From Bdellovibrionota bacterium (GTDB taxonomy: Bacteria; Bdellovibrionota; Bdellovibrionia; Bdellovibrionales; JAEYZS01), in assembly GCA_963169805.1 (NCBI GenBank), contig CAUJDY010000109.1, positions 1 to 33,977 on the forward strand: DNA of 33,977 bases, written 5' to 3'. This document shows, one piece after another, positions 19,212 to 28,357 of the stretch (its first letter is position 1; each line of letters starts with the position of its first letter). Under the pieces are notes generated by a model. It searched no databases, was not told the DNA's origin, and was given only the letters and a program-made list of their open reading frames with translations. The position numbers were made by a program, and so were the translations under genes.

Positions 19212-19238
19212 GGAAATGTTTCCAGGTGCCTGGCACCT
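19184..19238. repeat. REP-like imperfect palindrome, probable bidirectional terminator between convergent genes
   Basis: AGGTGCCTGGCACTTGGAAAC...GTTTCCAGGTGCCTGGCACCT; 26-bp arms around AAG loop with one mismatch and a few G-T pairs; contains AGGTGCCTGGCAC twice in direct orientation. Confidence 0.8.
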
Positions 19239-19242
19239 TTGA

Positions 19243-19617
19243 CTATTTCAGTAAGCTGTTATTTTTGAGTTCTGACTCTTGATCCAAGCCAGGAACATCA
19301 TGACGATTAAGAGTAAACCTAACTTGATGTGCCCACTTCTTTCCTGTGAACTCATTGATTTTGTCTTTAAGTGGGCCCGCAAGAAAGATCATCTCTTGCA
19401 TCCATACAGAATTCTTCACCCAAACATAGACAACACCTTGATGATATCCTACAGGCAAAGTTCTTTGAGAGATTGTAGGTCCTACAATCTCTTCCCACTT
19501 TCTCCATACTTTCCACCGTACAAATTGATCTGCAAGTGGAGATTTGCTAGAGGTCAATACAGCTTCAATAACTTGAGAGGCTTGGTCGAGTTGGCTTTTA
19601 CGGTTTTCGGAAGACAT
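19243..19617 (-). CDS. DUF721/DciA-like protein
   Basis: FVRWKVWRKWEEIVGPTISQRTLPVGYHQGVVYVWVKNSVWMQEMIFLAGPLKDKIN, DciA/DUF721 pattern. Confidence 0.75.
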   Translation of the reverse strand: MSSENRKSQLDQASQVIEAVLTSSKSPLADQFVRWKVWRKWEEIVGPTISQRTLPVGYHQGVVYVWVKNSVWMQEMIFLAGPLKDKINEFTGKKWAHQVRFTLNRHDVPGLDQESELKNNSLLK

Positions 19618-19631
19618 GGAGTATTTTTTAC

Positions 19632-20948
19632 ATGAGTTTTAATAAACAGACAATTCATATTGTGGGTGGAGGTCTAGCTGGAAGTGAGTGCGCTCTTCAG
19701 CTCGCATCCTTTGGATTTAATGTCGTTCTTTATGAAATGCGTAAAAAAGAAATTCTTACTCCGGCGCATAAAACAACGGATTTTGCAGAACTTGTTTGCT
19801 CAAACTCCTTTGGTTCACTCCAAGAAACCTCTGCCCCAGGTCGACTTAAAGTAGAAGCAGAAAAACTTGGCAGCTTTATCTTAAAAGCAGCAAAGCTTGC
19901 TCACGTTCCTGCCGGACAAGCTTTAGGAATTGATCGTACTTTATTCGCAAAAACAATTTCTCAATGGATAGAAGAAAATCCACGCATTGAGGTTCGTGCT
20001 GAAAAAATTGAAAGCATCTCTCAACTGCCAAGACCGTGCGTGATTGCAACCGGCCCCTTAACTGACGAAGCTCTTGCCAAAGATTTAATGAATCACCTAG
20101 GCCAAGAGTACTTATATTTCTTTGATGCCATCGCACCGATTATCGACACTGATAGCATAGATACATCAATTGCGTGGAAGGCCGACCGCTATGGAAAAGG
20201 AACCGATGACTACTATAATTGTCCTCTTAATAAAGAAGAGTACTACGCCTTTGTAGAGGAAATTCGTAACGCTAGAAAAGTAGAACCCAAAGAATTTGAA
20301 AAGAACACTCCTTACTTTGAAGGATGTATGCCCATAGAAGCCATGGTTGAGCGAGGACTTGAAACACCAAGATTTGGCCCGATGAAACCCGTGGGCCTTG
20401 ATGACCCTCGTACAGGCAGATGGCCTTATGCTGTTGTACAACTGCGCCAAGACAACAAAGAAGGCACGGCTTTTAATATGGTAGGATTTCAAACTAAAAT
20501 GGCCTACCCAGAACAACAGCGCGTGTTCCGAATGATTCCTGGCCTACAAAATGCGGAGTTTTTAAAGCTGGGCAGTATTCACAGAAATATGTATGTGAAT
20601 ACACCCCTTGTATTGAATGAAGATTTATCTTCTAAGAAAGATCCTTACTTATTTTTAGCAGGACAAATTACTGGCGTAGAAGGCTATTTTGATTCAACAT
20701 GCATGGGATTATTAGTAGCTCATTTTTTAAAACAAAAATTAAATGATCAACATTTCAATCCACCGCCGCGCGCCTCTGCCTTAGGGTCTTTACTTCATGC
20801 CATCACAAAAGAGCCGAAAGAGAACTTTCAGCCTACGAATATCAACTTTGGACTCTTCCCAAAAATTGAAGAAAAGTGTGACAAACACACAAAAAAATTA
20901 AAGCAGATTCAAAAGGCTGAATCTGCTTTTAATGAGTGGATACTTTAA
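19632..20948 (+). CDS. trmFO: Methylenetetrahydrofolate--tRNA-(uracil-5-)-methyltransferase TrmFO
   Basis: IHIVGGGLAGSECALQLASFGFNVVLYEMR...HKTTDFAELVCSNSFGS; AGQITGVEGYFDSTCMGLL. Confidence 0.96.
   Translation: MSFNKQTIHIVGGGLAGSECALQLASFGFNVVLYEMRKKEILTPAHKTTDFAELVCSNSFGSLQETSAPGRLKVEAEKLGSFILKAAKLAHVPAGQALGIDRTLFAKTISQWIEENPRIEVRAEKIESISQLPRPCVIATGPLTDEALAKDLMNHLGQEYLYFFDAIAPIIDTDSIDTSIAWKADRYGKGTDDYYNCPLNKEEYYAFVEEIRNARKVEPKEFEKNTPYFEGCMPIEAMVERGLETPRFGPMKPVGLDDPRTGRWPYAVVQLRQDNKEGTAFNMVGFQTKMAYPEQQRVFRMIPGLQNAEFLKLGSIHRNMYVNTPLVLNEDLSSKKDPYLFLAGQITGVEGYFDSTCMGLLVAHFLKQKLNDQHFNPPPRASALGSLLHAITKEPKENFQPTNINFGLFPKIEEKCDKHTKKLKQIQKAESAFNEWIL
20900..20929. terminator. Hairpin terminator (for glmS on minus strand) lying in the trmFO 3' coding end
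   Basis: AAAGCAGATTCA/aaaggc/TGAATCTGCTTT, 12-bp perfect stem; on minus strand followed by TTAATTTTTTTGTG (U-tract). Confidence 0.75.
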
Positions 20949-20954
20949 TGTTTA

Positions 20955-22787
20955 CTACTCTACAGTCACTGACTTCGCAAGATTTCTAGGTTGATCTACA
21001 TCATAACCTAAAGAATCTGATACGTGATATGCCATCAATTGTAGTGGAACGACAGCCAATATTGGATTTAAACTCCAATGAGCCTGTGGAAGTGATAAAT
21101 AATGTAAAGCCAACTTTTTCATTTTCTCATTCTGCTCTGTGCCTATGGCAATAACTTGACCTCCTCGTGCACAAGCTTCCTCTAGGTTACTGAGCGTTTT
21201 TTCAAAAACATCGTCCTCTGGAGCTACGACCACAATCGCCATTTTTTTATCAATTAAAGCAATCGGGCCATGCTTCATTTCTCCCGCTGAGTATCCTTCT
21301 GCATGCATATACGCAAGCTCTTTAAGTTTCAACGCTCCTTCAAGAGCAATAGGATAACTCACACCACGCCCAATATACAAAAATCCTTTAAATTTTTTGA
21401 GCTGCTCTGCTGTTGATTTAAAAAATGAGTTATATGCTAATACTTTATCAATCAAAGATGGAAAATCTACGATACGTCTTATTTGTTCGACATATTCCTT
21501 TTGATTTAATTCTTGCTTCAGATATCCAAGATATGTTGCAAATACGTTGAGCAATATCAGAGAGCTCGTAAATGCCTTTGTCGATGCAACTCCAATTTCA
21601 GAATCACAATTCATATACATCTTGAGATCTACAGAGCGATCCAATGTTGATAAGCGCACATTACAAAGAGCCATCGTAGGAGCTCCATGCTCCTTCACAA
21701 GCTTCATCGCGGCTATCGTATCTGCCGTCTCACCACTTTGTGAGATGAATAGATACAAAGTACTTTTTGATATAATCGGTTGTCTGTAACGAAACTCAGA
21801 GGCAAGCTCTATCTCGACAGGAATTTTTGCTAACTTCTCAATTAAATACTCACCCACCATTCCAGAGTAGTAGCTCGTACCACATGCTACTACCACAATA
21901 CGATTCACCTTACTAAGTATGTCTTCATATTTAGGAGAAAGTGATTCCATTTTAAGTTGCATCTTCTCAAGATCCACATAAGGTTGAAGCGCTTGCGCGA
22001 CAGTTCTAGGTTGCTCATAAATCTCTTTGAGCATGAAGTGCGGATAACCTTGTTTCTCTGCTTTTTCTTGGTTCCATTGTATCTTTTCAACTTTGCGCTT
22101 AATTTTCTTACCTTTATGACTATAGAGGGCATACTCTTTTCCATCGACATGAATCACTTCGTTATCTTCTATATAGAGAATATTCTTAGTATACGGCACA
22201 ATCGCCTGTAAATCGCTTGCAATAATATTTTCACCTTTACCTACACCCAAAAGTAAAGGCGGACCATTTTTAAAAGCAACAATCTCGTCTGGATACTCTT
22301 CAGAAATCACAACAATAGAAAATGCTCCTTTCAACTTAGGGAGCACTGCAAATACTGATTTTAATAAACTTTTTGTTTTTTTAAGAGAGCGTGCAATTAG
22401 ATGAGCTACTAACTCTGAATCTGTATCAGACTGAATTTTTGCTCCACTCTTAAGAAGTTCATTTTTAATCTCTACGTAGTTTTCAATAATTCCATTATGA
22501 ACAAGACTTACGCCATCGACAGTGTGAGGGTGGGCGTTTCTCTCAGAAGGAATACCATGGGTTGCCCAACGCGTGTGACCTATTCCTGTGTGTCCAGTAA
22601 AGTTCACATTTTTAAGCTGGCCCTCAAGTTTTTCTAACTTACCTTCCGCTCGTACTCGTTTAACACCGCCCTTATCAAAAATTGCAACACCCGCACTGTC
22701 ATACCCTCTGTATTCAAGAGCTTTTAACCCACTCATAATAACATTTTTAGGATTTTGATGACCATAGTAACCAACAATTCCACACAT
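20955..22787 (-). CDS. glmS: Glutamine--fructose-6-phosphate aminotransferase (isomerizing)
   Basis: MCGIVGYYGHQNPKNVIMSGLKALEYRGYDSAGVAI; C-terminal DQPRNLAKSVTVE. Confidence 0.98.
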   Translation of the reverse strand: MCGIVGYYGHQNPKNVIMSGLKALEYRGYDSAGVAIFDKGGVKRVRAEGKLEKLEGQLKNVNFTGHTGIGHTRWATHGIPSERNAHPHTVDGVSLVHNGIIENYVEIKNELLKSGAKIQSDTDSELVAHLIARSLKKTKSLLKSVFAVLPKLKGAFSIVVISEEYPDEIVAFKNGPPLLLGVGKGENIIASDLQAIVPYTKNILYIEDNEVIHVDGKEYALYSHKGKKIKRKVEKIQWNQEKAEKQGYPHFMLKEIYEQPRTVAQALQPYVDLEKMQLKMESLSPKYEDILSKVNRIVVVACGTSYYSGMVGEYLIEKLAKIPVEIELASEFRYRQPIISKSTLYLFISQSGETADTIAAMKLVKEHGAPTMALCNVRLSTLDRSVDLKMYMNCDSEIGVASTKAFTSSLILLNVFATYLGYLKQELNQKEYVEQIRRIVDFPSLIDKVLAYNSFFKSTAEQLKKFKGFLYIGRGVSYPIALEGALKLKELAYMHAEGYSAGEMKHGPIALIDKKMAIVVVAPEDDVFEKTLSNLEEACARGGQVIAIGTEQNEKMKKLALHYLSLPQAHWSLNPILAVVPLQLMAYHVSDSLGYDVDQPRNLAKSVTVE

Positions 22788-22798
22788 AACACGCTCTC

Positions 22799-24208
22799 CT
22801 ATTTTTTGATTCTCTTAGAGTAACCCTCAATATTGCGCTGCTGACCTCTTGCCACGGCAAGAGACTCGGCAGGCACATCTTTTGTGATTGTAGAACCAGA
22901 TCCAATAATTGCATTTTTACCAACACGAACAGGTGCTACAAACTGACTATCACTTCCAACAAATACACCGTCTTCTATAACGGTTTGATATTTCTTTTTA
23001 TCAACTGCGTAGTTGCAAGTAATTGTTCCGCAACCAATATTAACATCTTCACCAATAACAGCATCACCAAGATATGTGAGATGTGAAGCTTTTGATTCTT
23101 TGCCAAACTTTACTTTTTTCATCTCTACAAAGTTCCCTACTTTTGCATCTTCACCAATTTCTGTATCTGGGCGTAGACGTGCATATGGACCTACTTGAGC
23201 CTTTTCTTTTACAATTACTTTTTCTAAATGTGTTCCAAATTTAATTTGTACACCAGAGCGGATTTCAGAATCTTGAATAAAGCAATTAGGTTCAACAACA
23301 CTGAATGCGCCAATTTTGGTATTTCCTAATATAAAATTTTGAGGATATATCACGCTGCCTGCACCAATTTGTACAGCTGGCTCTACGTAGGTTGTTGAGG
23401 GTTGGATAAAAATCACGCCATCTTGCATAAGTGATTTAATTTTTTGACGAACTATATAGTCCGTTGCCTGAGAGAGTTGAATTTGATCATTCACACCAAA
23501 AGCAAAGGCTCTAGAAACCTGAATTCCTTCAACTTTTTTCTTATTCTCCACGCAAAGCCCCACAAGGTCTGTTAGATAATACTCGTTTTGCTGATTATGT
23601 GGAGTAATTTGCGGAAGGTACGTTTTTAAAATATCTGCCCTAACAATGTAGGCGCCCGTATTAATTTCTCTTATTTTTAGAGTTTCAGCAGACGCATCTT
23701 TAACTTCCACAATCGCTCTTAGCTCTCCATTATGTCTTACAATACGACCAAATTCTTTTGGATTTTTTAAGACACAGGTTAAAACTGCCAGATCAGCATC
23801 TAAGTCACGAAAACAATCGATTGCTCTCTTTAGCTCTTCTGCAGAAATCAAAGGGTGATCTCCGTTAAGTATAACAACCTCGCCCTCAAGCGAATCAACC
23901 TGCGCAGCTTGAACTGCGTGCGCCGTTCCCTTTTGCTCTTTCTGTTCAAATGTTACAACACCTTGTGGGATAATCACTTTTTCAACGAGATCTTTTCCAG
24001 CTCCCACGACTGTACGAATCTCAGAGAACTCCACAGACTTTAACATCTGAACCATGTGCGTGATCATTGGACTTCCCGCTACAGGATGTAAAACCTTTGG
24101 TAGTGGGGATTTCATGCGAGTCCCCTTCCCTGCTGCAAGCACTATTGCAGTTAATCGATCCAGACGAGTTTTATTTTTTTGATTGGTATTTTTTTGATCT
24201 CTTGTCAT
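22799..24208 (-). CDS. glmU: Bifunctional UDP-GlcNAc pyrophosphorylase / glucosamine-1-phosphate N-acetyltransferase
   Basis: LTAIVLAAGKGTRMKSPLPKVLHPVAGSPM; left-handed beta-helix hexapeptides, GCGTITCNYAVDKKKYQTVIEDGVFVGSD. Confidence 0.97.
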   Translation of the reverse strand: MTRDQKNTNQKNKTRLDRLTAIVLAAGKGTRMKSPLPKVLHPVAGSPMITHMVQMLKSVEFSEIRTVVGAGKDLVEKVIIPQGVVTFEQKEQKGTAHAVQAAQVDSLEGEVVILNGDHPLISAEELKRAIDCFRDLDADLAVLTCVLKNPKEFGRIVRHNGELRAIVEVKDASAETLKIREINTGAYIVRADILKTYLPQITPHNQQNEYYLTDLVGLCVENKKKVEGIQVSRAFAFGVNDQIQLSQATDYIVRQKIKSLMQDGVIFIQPSTTYVEPAVQIGAGSVIYPQNFILGNTKIGAFSVVEPNCFIQDSEIRSGVQIKFGTHLEKVIVKEKAQVGPYARLRPDTEIGEDAKVGNFVEMKKVKFGKESKASHLTYLGDAVIGEDVNIGCGTITCNYAVDKKKYQTVIEDGVFVGSDSQFVAPVRVGKNAIIGSGSTITKDVPAESLAVARGQQRNIEGYSKRIKK

Positions 24209-24222
24209 ACTTGAGTACTATA

Positions 24223-24897
24223 ATGGAAAACATGATTTTTGAGAATAACAATTGGAAGAAAACATCGCAGAATTCAAACATACCACTTTATACATCGAAA
24301 GATCAGCCAAAGCTCATACACAAACCAGTTTTAATTATAGGCGGCGTGCACGGTGATGAACCTGAAGGTGTTTGGTTGTGTGAAAAACTCCTCGAGCATT
24401 TACGAGGTGTGTCTTCTCCAACACACCAAGATTGGGTTTTGATTCCCTGCCTCAATCCAGACGGATTTAAGAAACGCCAACGGACGAACGCAAATGGCGT
24501 AGATCTTAATCGAAATTTCCCATCTTCAGATTGGAACCCGACAGCCAAGGAGCTCCGCTACTTCCCAGGACCCAAACCAGGTAGCGAGCTTGAAACCCAA
24601 GCTGTCATTGAAGCCATTGATACTTTTAACCCCAGACTTATCATCCATTGTCACTCTTGGAAGCCCTCTATAATTTACACCGCAAGCACAGTACCTAAAG
24701 AGGCTGAGATTCTTTCTAGAGCCTCTGGCTACGAACTCCAATCTGATATCGGCTACCCAACACCAGGAAGCCTTGGCCAGTACGGTTATTTCCAGCGCTC
24801 AATTCCTGTGATTTGTATTGAAGAAAAAGAGGGTGCTCAGAAAGAAGAAACATGGTCTCGTTTTAAAAATGCATTCGAAAGTATTTTAAATGAATAA
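24223..24897 (+). CDS. M14 family zinc carboxypeptidase, MpaA-like
   Basis: IIGGVHGDEPEGVWLCEKLL, NANGVDLNRNFPSSDW, IIHCHSW. Track start 24067 would overlap glmU; ATG 24223 or 24232 is more likely. Confidence 0.85.
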   Translation: MENMIFENNNWKKTSQNSNIPLYTSKDQPKLIHKPVLIIGGVHGDEPEGVWLCEKLLEHLRGVSSPTHQDWVLIPCLNPDGFKKRQRTNANGVDLNRNFPSSDWNPTAKELRYFPGPKPGSELETQAVIEAIDTFNPRLIIHCHSWKPSIIYTASTVPKEAEILSRASGYELQSDIGYPTPGSLGQYGYFQRSIPVICIEEKEGAQKEETWSRFKNAFESILNE

Positions 24898-26791
24898 TAA
24901 TATAACGCCAGACACTCAGAGCAATACAAGCGAGTTTAAGTCGAGTGTCGGTTTGTGCGATGATATTTACACAACAGATAATATCTTTGGCGCAGACACC
25001 ACCTCCGATATCCAACAGCTTTTGCAGAACAACTTTAGGCAAAAATACTCATGCGTTGCAATTAATCTTAGACTTACAAAAAAAACAAATCTAGATCAAC
25101 TTCTTGATAATCTTAAAAGCAATAATCCATATTTGCAGTTTATATTTTTTGAAGCTCAAAATTATCATGATCCTTTAATACCAATTATTAATAAATATAA
25201 AGTTTTTAAGATCCTGGCTGATAGAGATGAAAACATGCTCTATCGCAGTATTGTGGATGCTAAATCTGAATACGACCTATCCGCTCAGAACGATCATCTC
25301 TTAGAGTTAATTAAAGAGAAAAATTTAAAGCTCAGAGATCTAAACGTAGACTTAGAACTACGCATTCAAAACAGACAAATATCTTTAGAAGAATCTCGCC
25401 TTAAACTCATACAGGCCAACAAATACTATTCAACACTTTTACAGTGTCTAGTGGGCATTCAAAAAGCCTCTAGTCTGCCAGAAATTGAAAAATCTCTTCT
25501 GATCAATCTCTCAGAGCCATTAAAGATCAAAATTGTTAAACTGCAATTTCAAAACTCAACAGCAGAGATAGATTCAACTGCTAAGCATATCTTCAAAAAT
25601 AAAATTGATATAACAGAACCCTTTGATGCTTACATTCTTTATTTTAAAAAAGCAGATGATATCTTCAGTAAAGAGGAGCAGATATTTCTCAAACAAATTT
25701 CTAGCGCTGTATCACTAGCCCTAAAAAAAATGAGCCATGAACAAAGCTTAAAAGATCTCAAGCAACAATGGCAAATCACATTTGATGCTATAAAAGAACC
25801 AGTAAGTCTTATCACAGAAAATTACGATGTTATTCAGTGGAACTCTTCTTTTAATAAGTTTTCTCCTATAAAAAATGAAAAGTGCTATAAAAATTTATTT
25901 AATCGCACCTCTCCCTGCGAGCATTGCTCTTTAGGAGATAAATTTAAAATTCCAATTCAAAAAACATCCCTAGGGGATGAGTCTCATTTTTCAGTAGAAA
26001 GCAAATGGATAGACACCCTCAATAATCAAAAAATATTTCTAAATATATATAGAGATTTAGCAGAACAACGCCGAGTAGAAAGACAAATTCTAGAATCATC
26101 AAAACTAGGCGAACTGGGACTTATTGGCGGCAGCATTGCACATGAACTTAATAACCCTTTAGCGGGACTCATTACATTTATTCAAATGCTAAAATCTGAT
26201 ATTAAAAAGGAGCCAGATTTACTTAAAGATATTTCTGATATGGAAACAGCTGCACTTCGCTGCAAAGAAATTATACAAAACCTACTATCTTTTACTCGCA
26301 AGTCATCTGAGCAAAACGAAAAAATCCATATTAAAGATGTCTTAAATAAGACTCTACGTGTATTACAAGTCAAAACAAAACCAATAGGCCTAAATATAGA
26401 GACCCACTATAAAGTTCAACAAGACCTCATCTTAGGTCAAGCCAACCCATTAACTCAGGCCTTTGTAAATATACTAAATAATGCTCTAGAGTCTGTAGAT
26501 GAAAAAAGAAAATTACAAAAGAATTTTAACCCAAATATTCAAGTCCACGTGTCAGAAAATAAAGATTCAAAAAGTCTTACGGTTGATATTTATGACAATG
26601 GCCTAGGACTGACAACCGACCAACAACTCAAAGCATACACTCCATTCTATACAACCAAGAACGCAGAGATTCATAGAGGTTTAGGACTCACTGTTGCTTA
26701 TCAAATCATCAAAGATCACTTAGGAGATATAGACATCAGTCAAGTTTCAGACGGAAGAGTGCGAGTTCGAGTTACACTTCCAATTTTGTAA
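24890..26791 (+). CDS. Sensor histidine kinase (degenerate receiver-like N-terminus, GAF-like, PAS, HisKA/HATPase)
   Basis: H-box GLIGGSIAHELNNPLAG, N-box FVNILNNALESV, DNGLGLT, GLGLTVAYQIIKDH; PAS-like segment with PCEHC. Confidence 0.92.
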   Translation: MNNNITPDTQSNTSEFKSSVGLCDDIYTTDNIFGADTTSDIQQLLQNNFRQKYSCVAINLRLTKKTNLDQLLDNLKSNNPYLQFIFFEAQNYHDPLIPIINKYKVFKILADRDENMLYRSIVDAKSEYDLSAQNDHLLELIKEKNLKLRDLNVDLELRIQNRQISLEESRLKLIQANKYYSTLLQCLVGIQKASSLPEIEKSLLINLSEPLKIKIVKLQFQNSTAEIDSTAKHIFKNKIDITEPFDAYILYFKKADDIFSKEEQIFLKQISSAVSLALKKMSHEQSLKDLKQQWQITFDAIKEPVSLITENYDVIQWNSSFNKFSPIKNEKCYKNLFNRTSPCEHCSLGDKFKIPIQKTSLGDESHFSVESKWIDTLNNQKIFLNIYRDLAEQRRVERQILESSKLGELGLIGGSIAHELNNPLAGLITFIQMLKSDIKKEPDLLKDISDMETAALRCKEIIQNLLSFTRKSSEQNEKIHIKDVLNKTLRVLQVKTKPIGLNIETHYKVQQDLILGQANPLTQAFVNILNNALESVDEKRKLQKNFNPNIQVHVSENKDSKSLTVDIYDNGLGLTTDQQLKAYTPFYTTKNAEIHRGLGLTVAYQIIKDHLGDIDISQVSDGRVRVRVTLPIL

Positions 26792-26948
26792 TTTTTTTTT
26801 AGTCCAGTTTTAGTTTGTAAGAATCAAAAATCCGACTCGTAAAATTGACAGTGCCAAAATTTTTACGTAGTCTAAAAAAGTAGTCAGCATCGAATCGCAG
26901 CTTGACAGCTCTATGAAGGAGCTGAAGGACCTATCGGAAGGGGAACTG

Positions 26949-28337
26949 ATGCAAGAACGTAAGCTATTAATAGTTGATGATGATTCACACCTCAGAACGG
27001 CACTCTTCAGACTTTTAACTAGAAAAGATTATCAAGTCGTAACAGCACAATCAAAAGCAGAGGCTTTAGCATTTACACAGAGCCAACAAAACTTTCATCT
27101 AGCTCTCGTAGATTTACAACTTCCTGATGGAAATGGTTTAGAGCTTTTAAACTCAATCAAAATATCAAATCCACATTGCCAATTTATAGTACTCACAGGG
27201 TTTGCAACTATCGAAACAGCTATCGAGGCTACAAAAATGGGTGCCTTTCACTTTCTAACAAAACCATTTGAAGTTGAAGAACTAGTTGGTCTAGTAGATA
27301 AGGCATTTGATGTTCAAAGACTTGTAGAAGAAAACAAAAACTTAAAAAGTCAGCTCAAACAAAAATATAAATTCGACAATATAGTAGGATCCAGTGAACC
27401 AATTTTAGAAGTTCTTGAGATGATAGAAAAAGTATCAACTTCTGATTCAACAGTACTCGTTAAGGGTGAAAGTGGAACAGGCAAGGAACTTGTAGCAAAG
27501 GCGATTCACTATAATTCCAACCGCGCTAGCAAGAGACTCATTCCTGTAAATTGCGGAGCGATTCCTGCGGAACTACTTGAAAGTGAACTTTTTGGTCATA
27601 TTAAAGGAGCCTTCACTGGTGCAATTGCCAACCGAGTTGGACGATTTGAGCTAGCACACGAAGGAACAATCTTCTTGGATGAAATTGGAGAAATGAGTCC
27701 AACCCTTCAAGTTAAATTATTAAGAGTTCTTCAAGAAAGACAATTTGAGCCCGTAGGAAGCACTAAAACAGTAGAAATTGATGTTAGAATTATTGCAGCT
27801 ACAAATATTGATTTAGAAAAAGCAGTTGAAGAGGGTAAGTTTAGAGAAGATCTTTTTTATAGATTAAATGTTATCCCTATTCAAATTCCATCCCTTCGCG
27901 AAAGACGCTCAGACATCCCTCTGTTATTTCATCATTTCATACAGATTTTTAATTCTACAAAAGGGAAAAGTATTCAAGGAGTCTCTCCAGATGCTATGGA
28001 TATTCTCTCACACTACCCTTGGCCAGGAAATGTTCGTGAACTTGAGAACTTAGTAGAAAGAATATCTATACTCAAAGGATCAGGTATGATTTATCCTTCA
28101 GATCTTCCTGAAAAGTATCAGAGCAAGAGAGTGATTGCCGCAACCGAACAATTAGATTTACCAGAGAGTGGTGTCGACTTCAACTCGGCTGTAGATGCTT
28201 TCGAAAACTCTCTCATACTAAAAGCGCTCGAAAAAACAAATTGGAATCGAAATCAAGCTGCCAATCTTCTTAAACTCAACAGAACAACACTCGTTGAGAA
28301 AATTAAGAAAAAAGGACTCGCTCCTTTAGAGAACTAG
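26949..28337 (+). CDS. NtrC-family sigma54-dependent response regulator
   Basis: REC domain LLIVDDDSHLRTALFRLL, LALVDLQLPDGNG, FLTKPF; AAA+ GESGTGKE, GAFTGA, FLDEIGEM; Fis HTH NRNQAANLLKLNRTTLVEKI. ATG 26949 with SD preferred over track 26913. Confidence 0.94.
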   Translation: MQERKLLIVDDDSHLRTALFRLLTRKDYQVVTAQSKAEALAFTQSQQNFHLALVDLQLPDGNGLELLNSIKISNPHCQFIVLTGFATIETAIEATKMGAFHFLTKPFEVEELVGLVDKAFDVQRLVEENKNLKSQLKQKYKFDNIVGSSEPILEVLEMIEKVSTSDSTVLVKGESGTGKELVAKAIHYNSNRASKRLIPVNCGAIPAELLESELFGHIKGAFTGAIANRVGRFELAHEGTIFLDEIGEMSPTLQVKLLRVLQERQFEPVGSTKTVEIDVRIIAATNIDLEKAVEEGKFREDLFYRLNVIPIQIPSLRERRSDIPLLFHHFIQIFNSTKGKSIQGVSPDAMDILSHYPWPGNVRELENLVERISILKGSGMIYPSDLPEKYQSKRVIAATEQLDLPESGVDFNSAVDAFENSLILKALEKTNWNRNQAANLLKLNRTTLVEKIKKKGLAPLEN

Positions 28338-28357
28338 CACAGCATTGCAATCACTTA

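Noticed and set aside
20166-20516. 116 aa minus-strand ORF
   Set aside because: Antisense shadow of trmFO.
26840-26860. Minus-strand TTGGCACTGTCAATTTTACG as sigma54 promoter
   Set aside because: No GC at the required spacing and oriented toward the kinase gene end.
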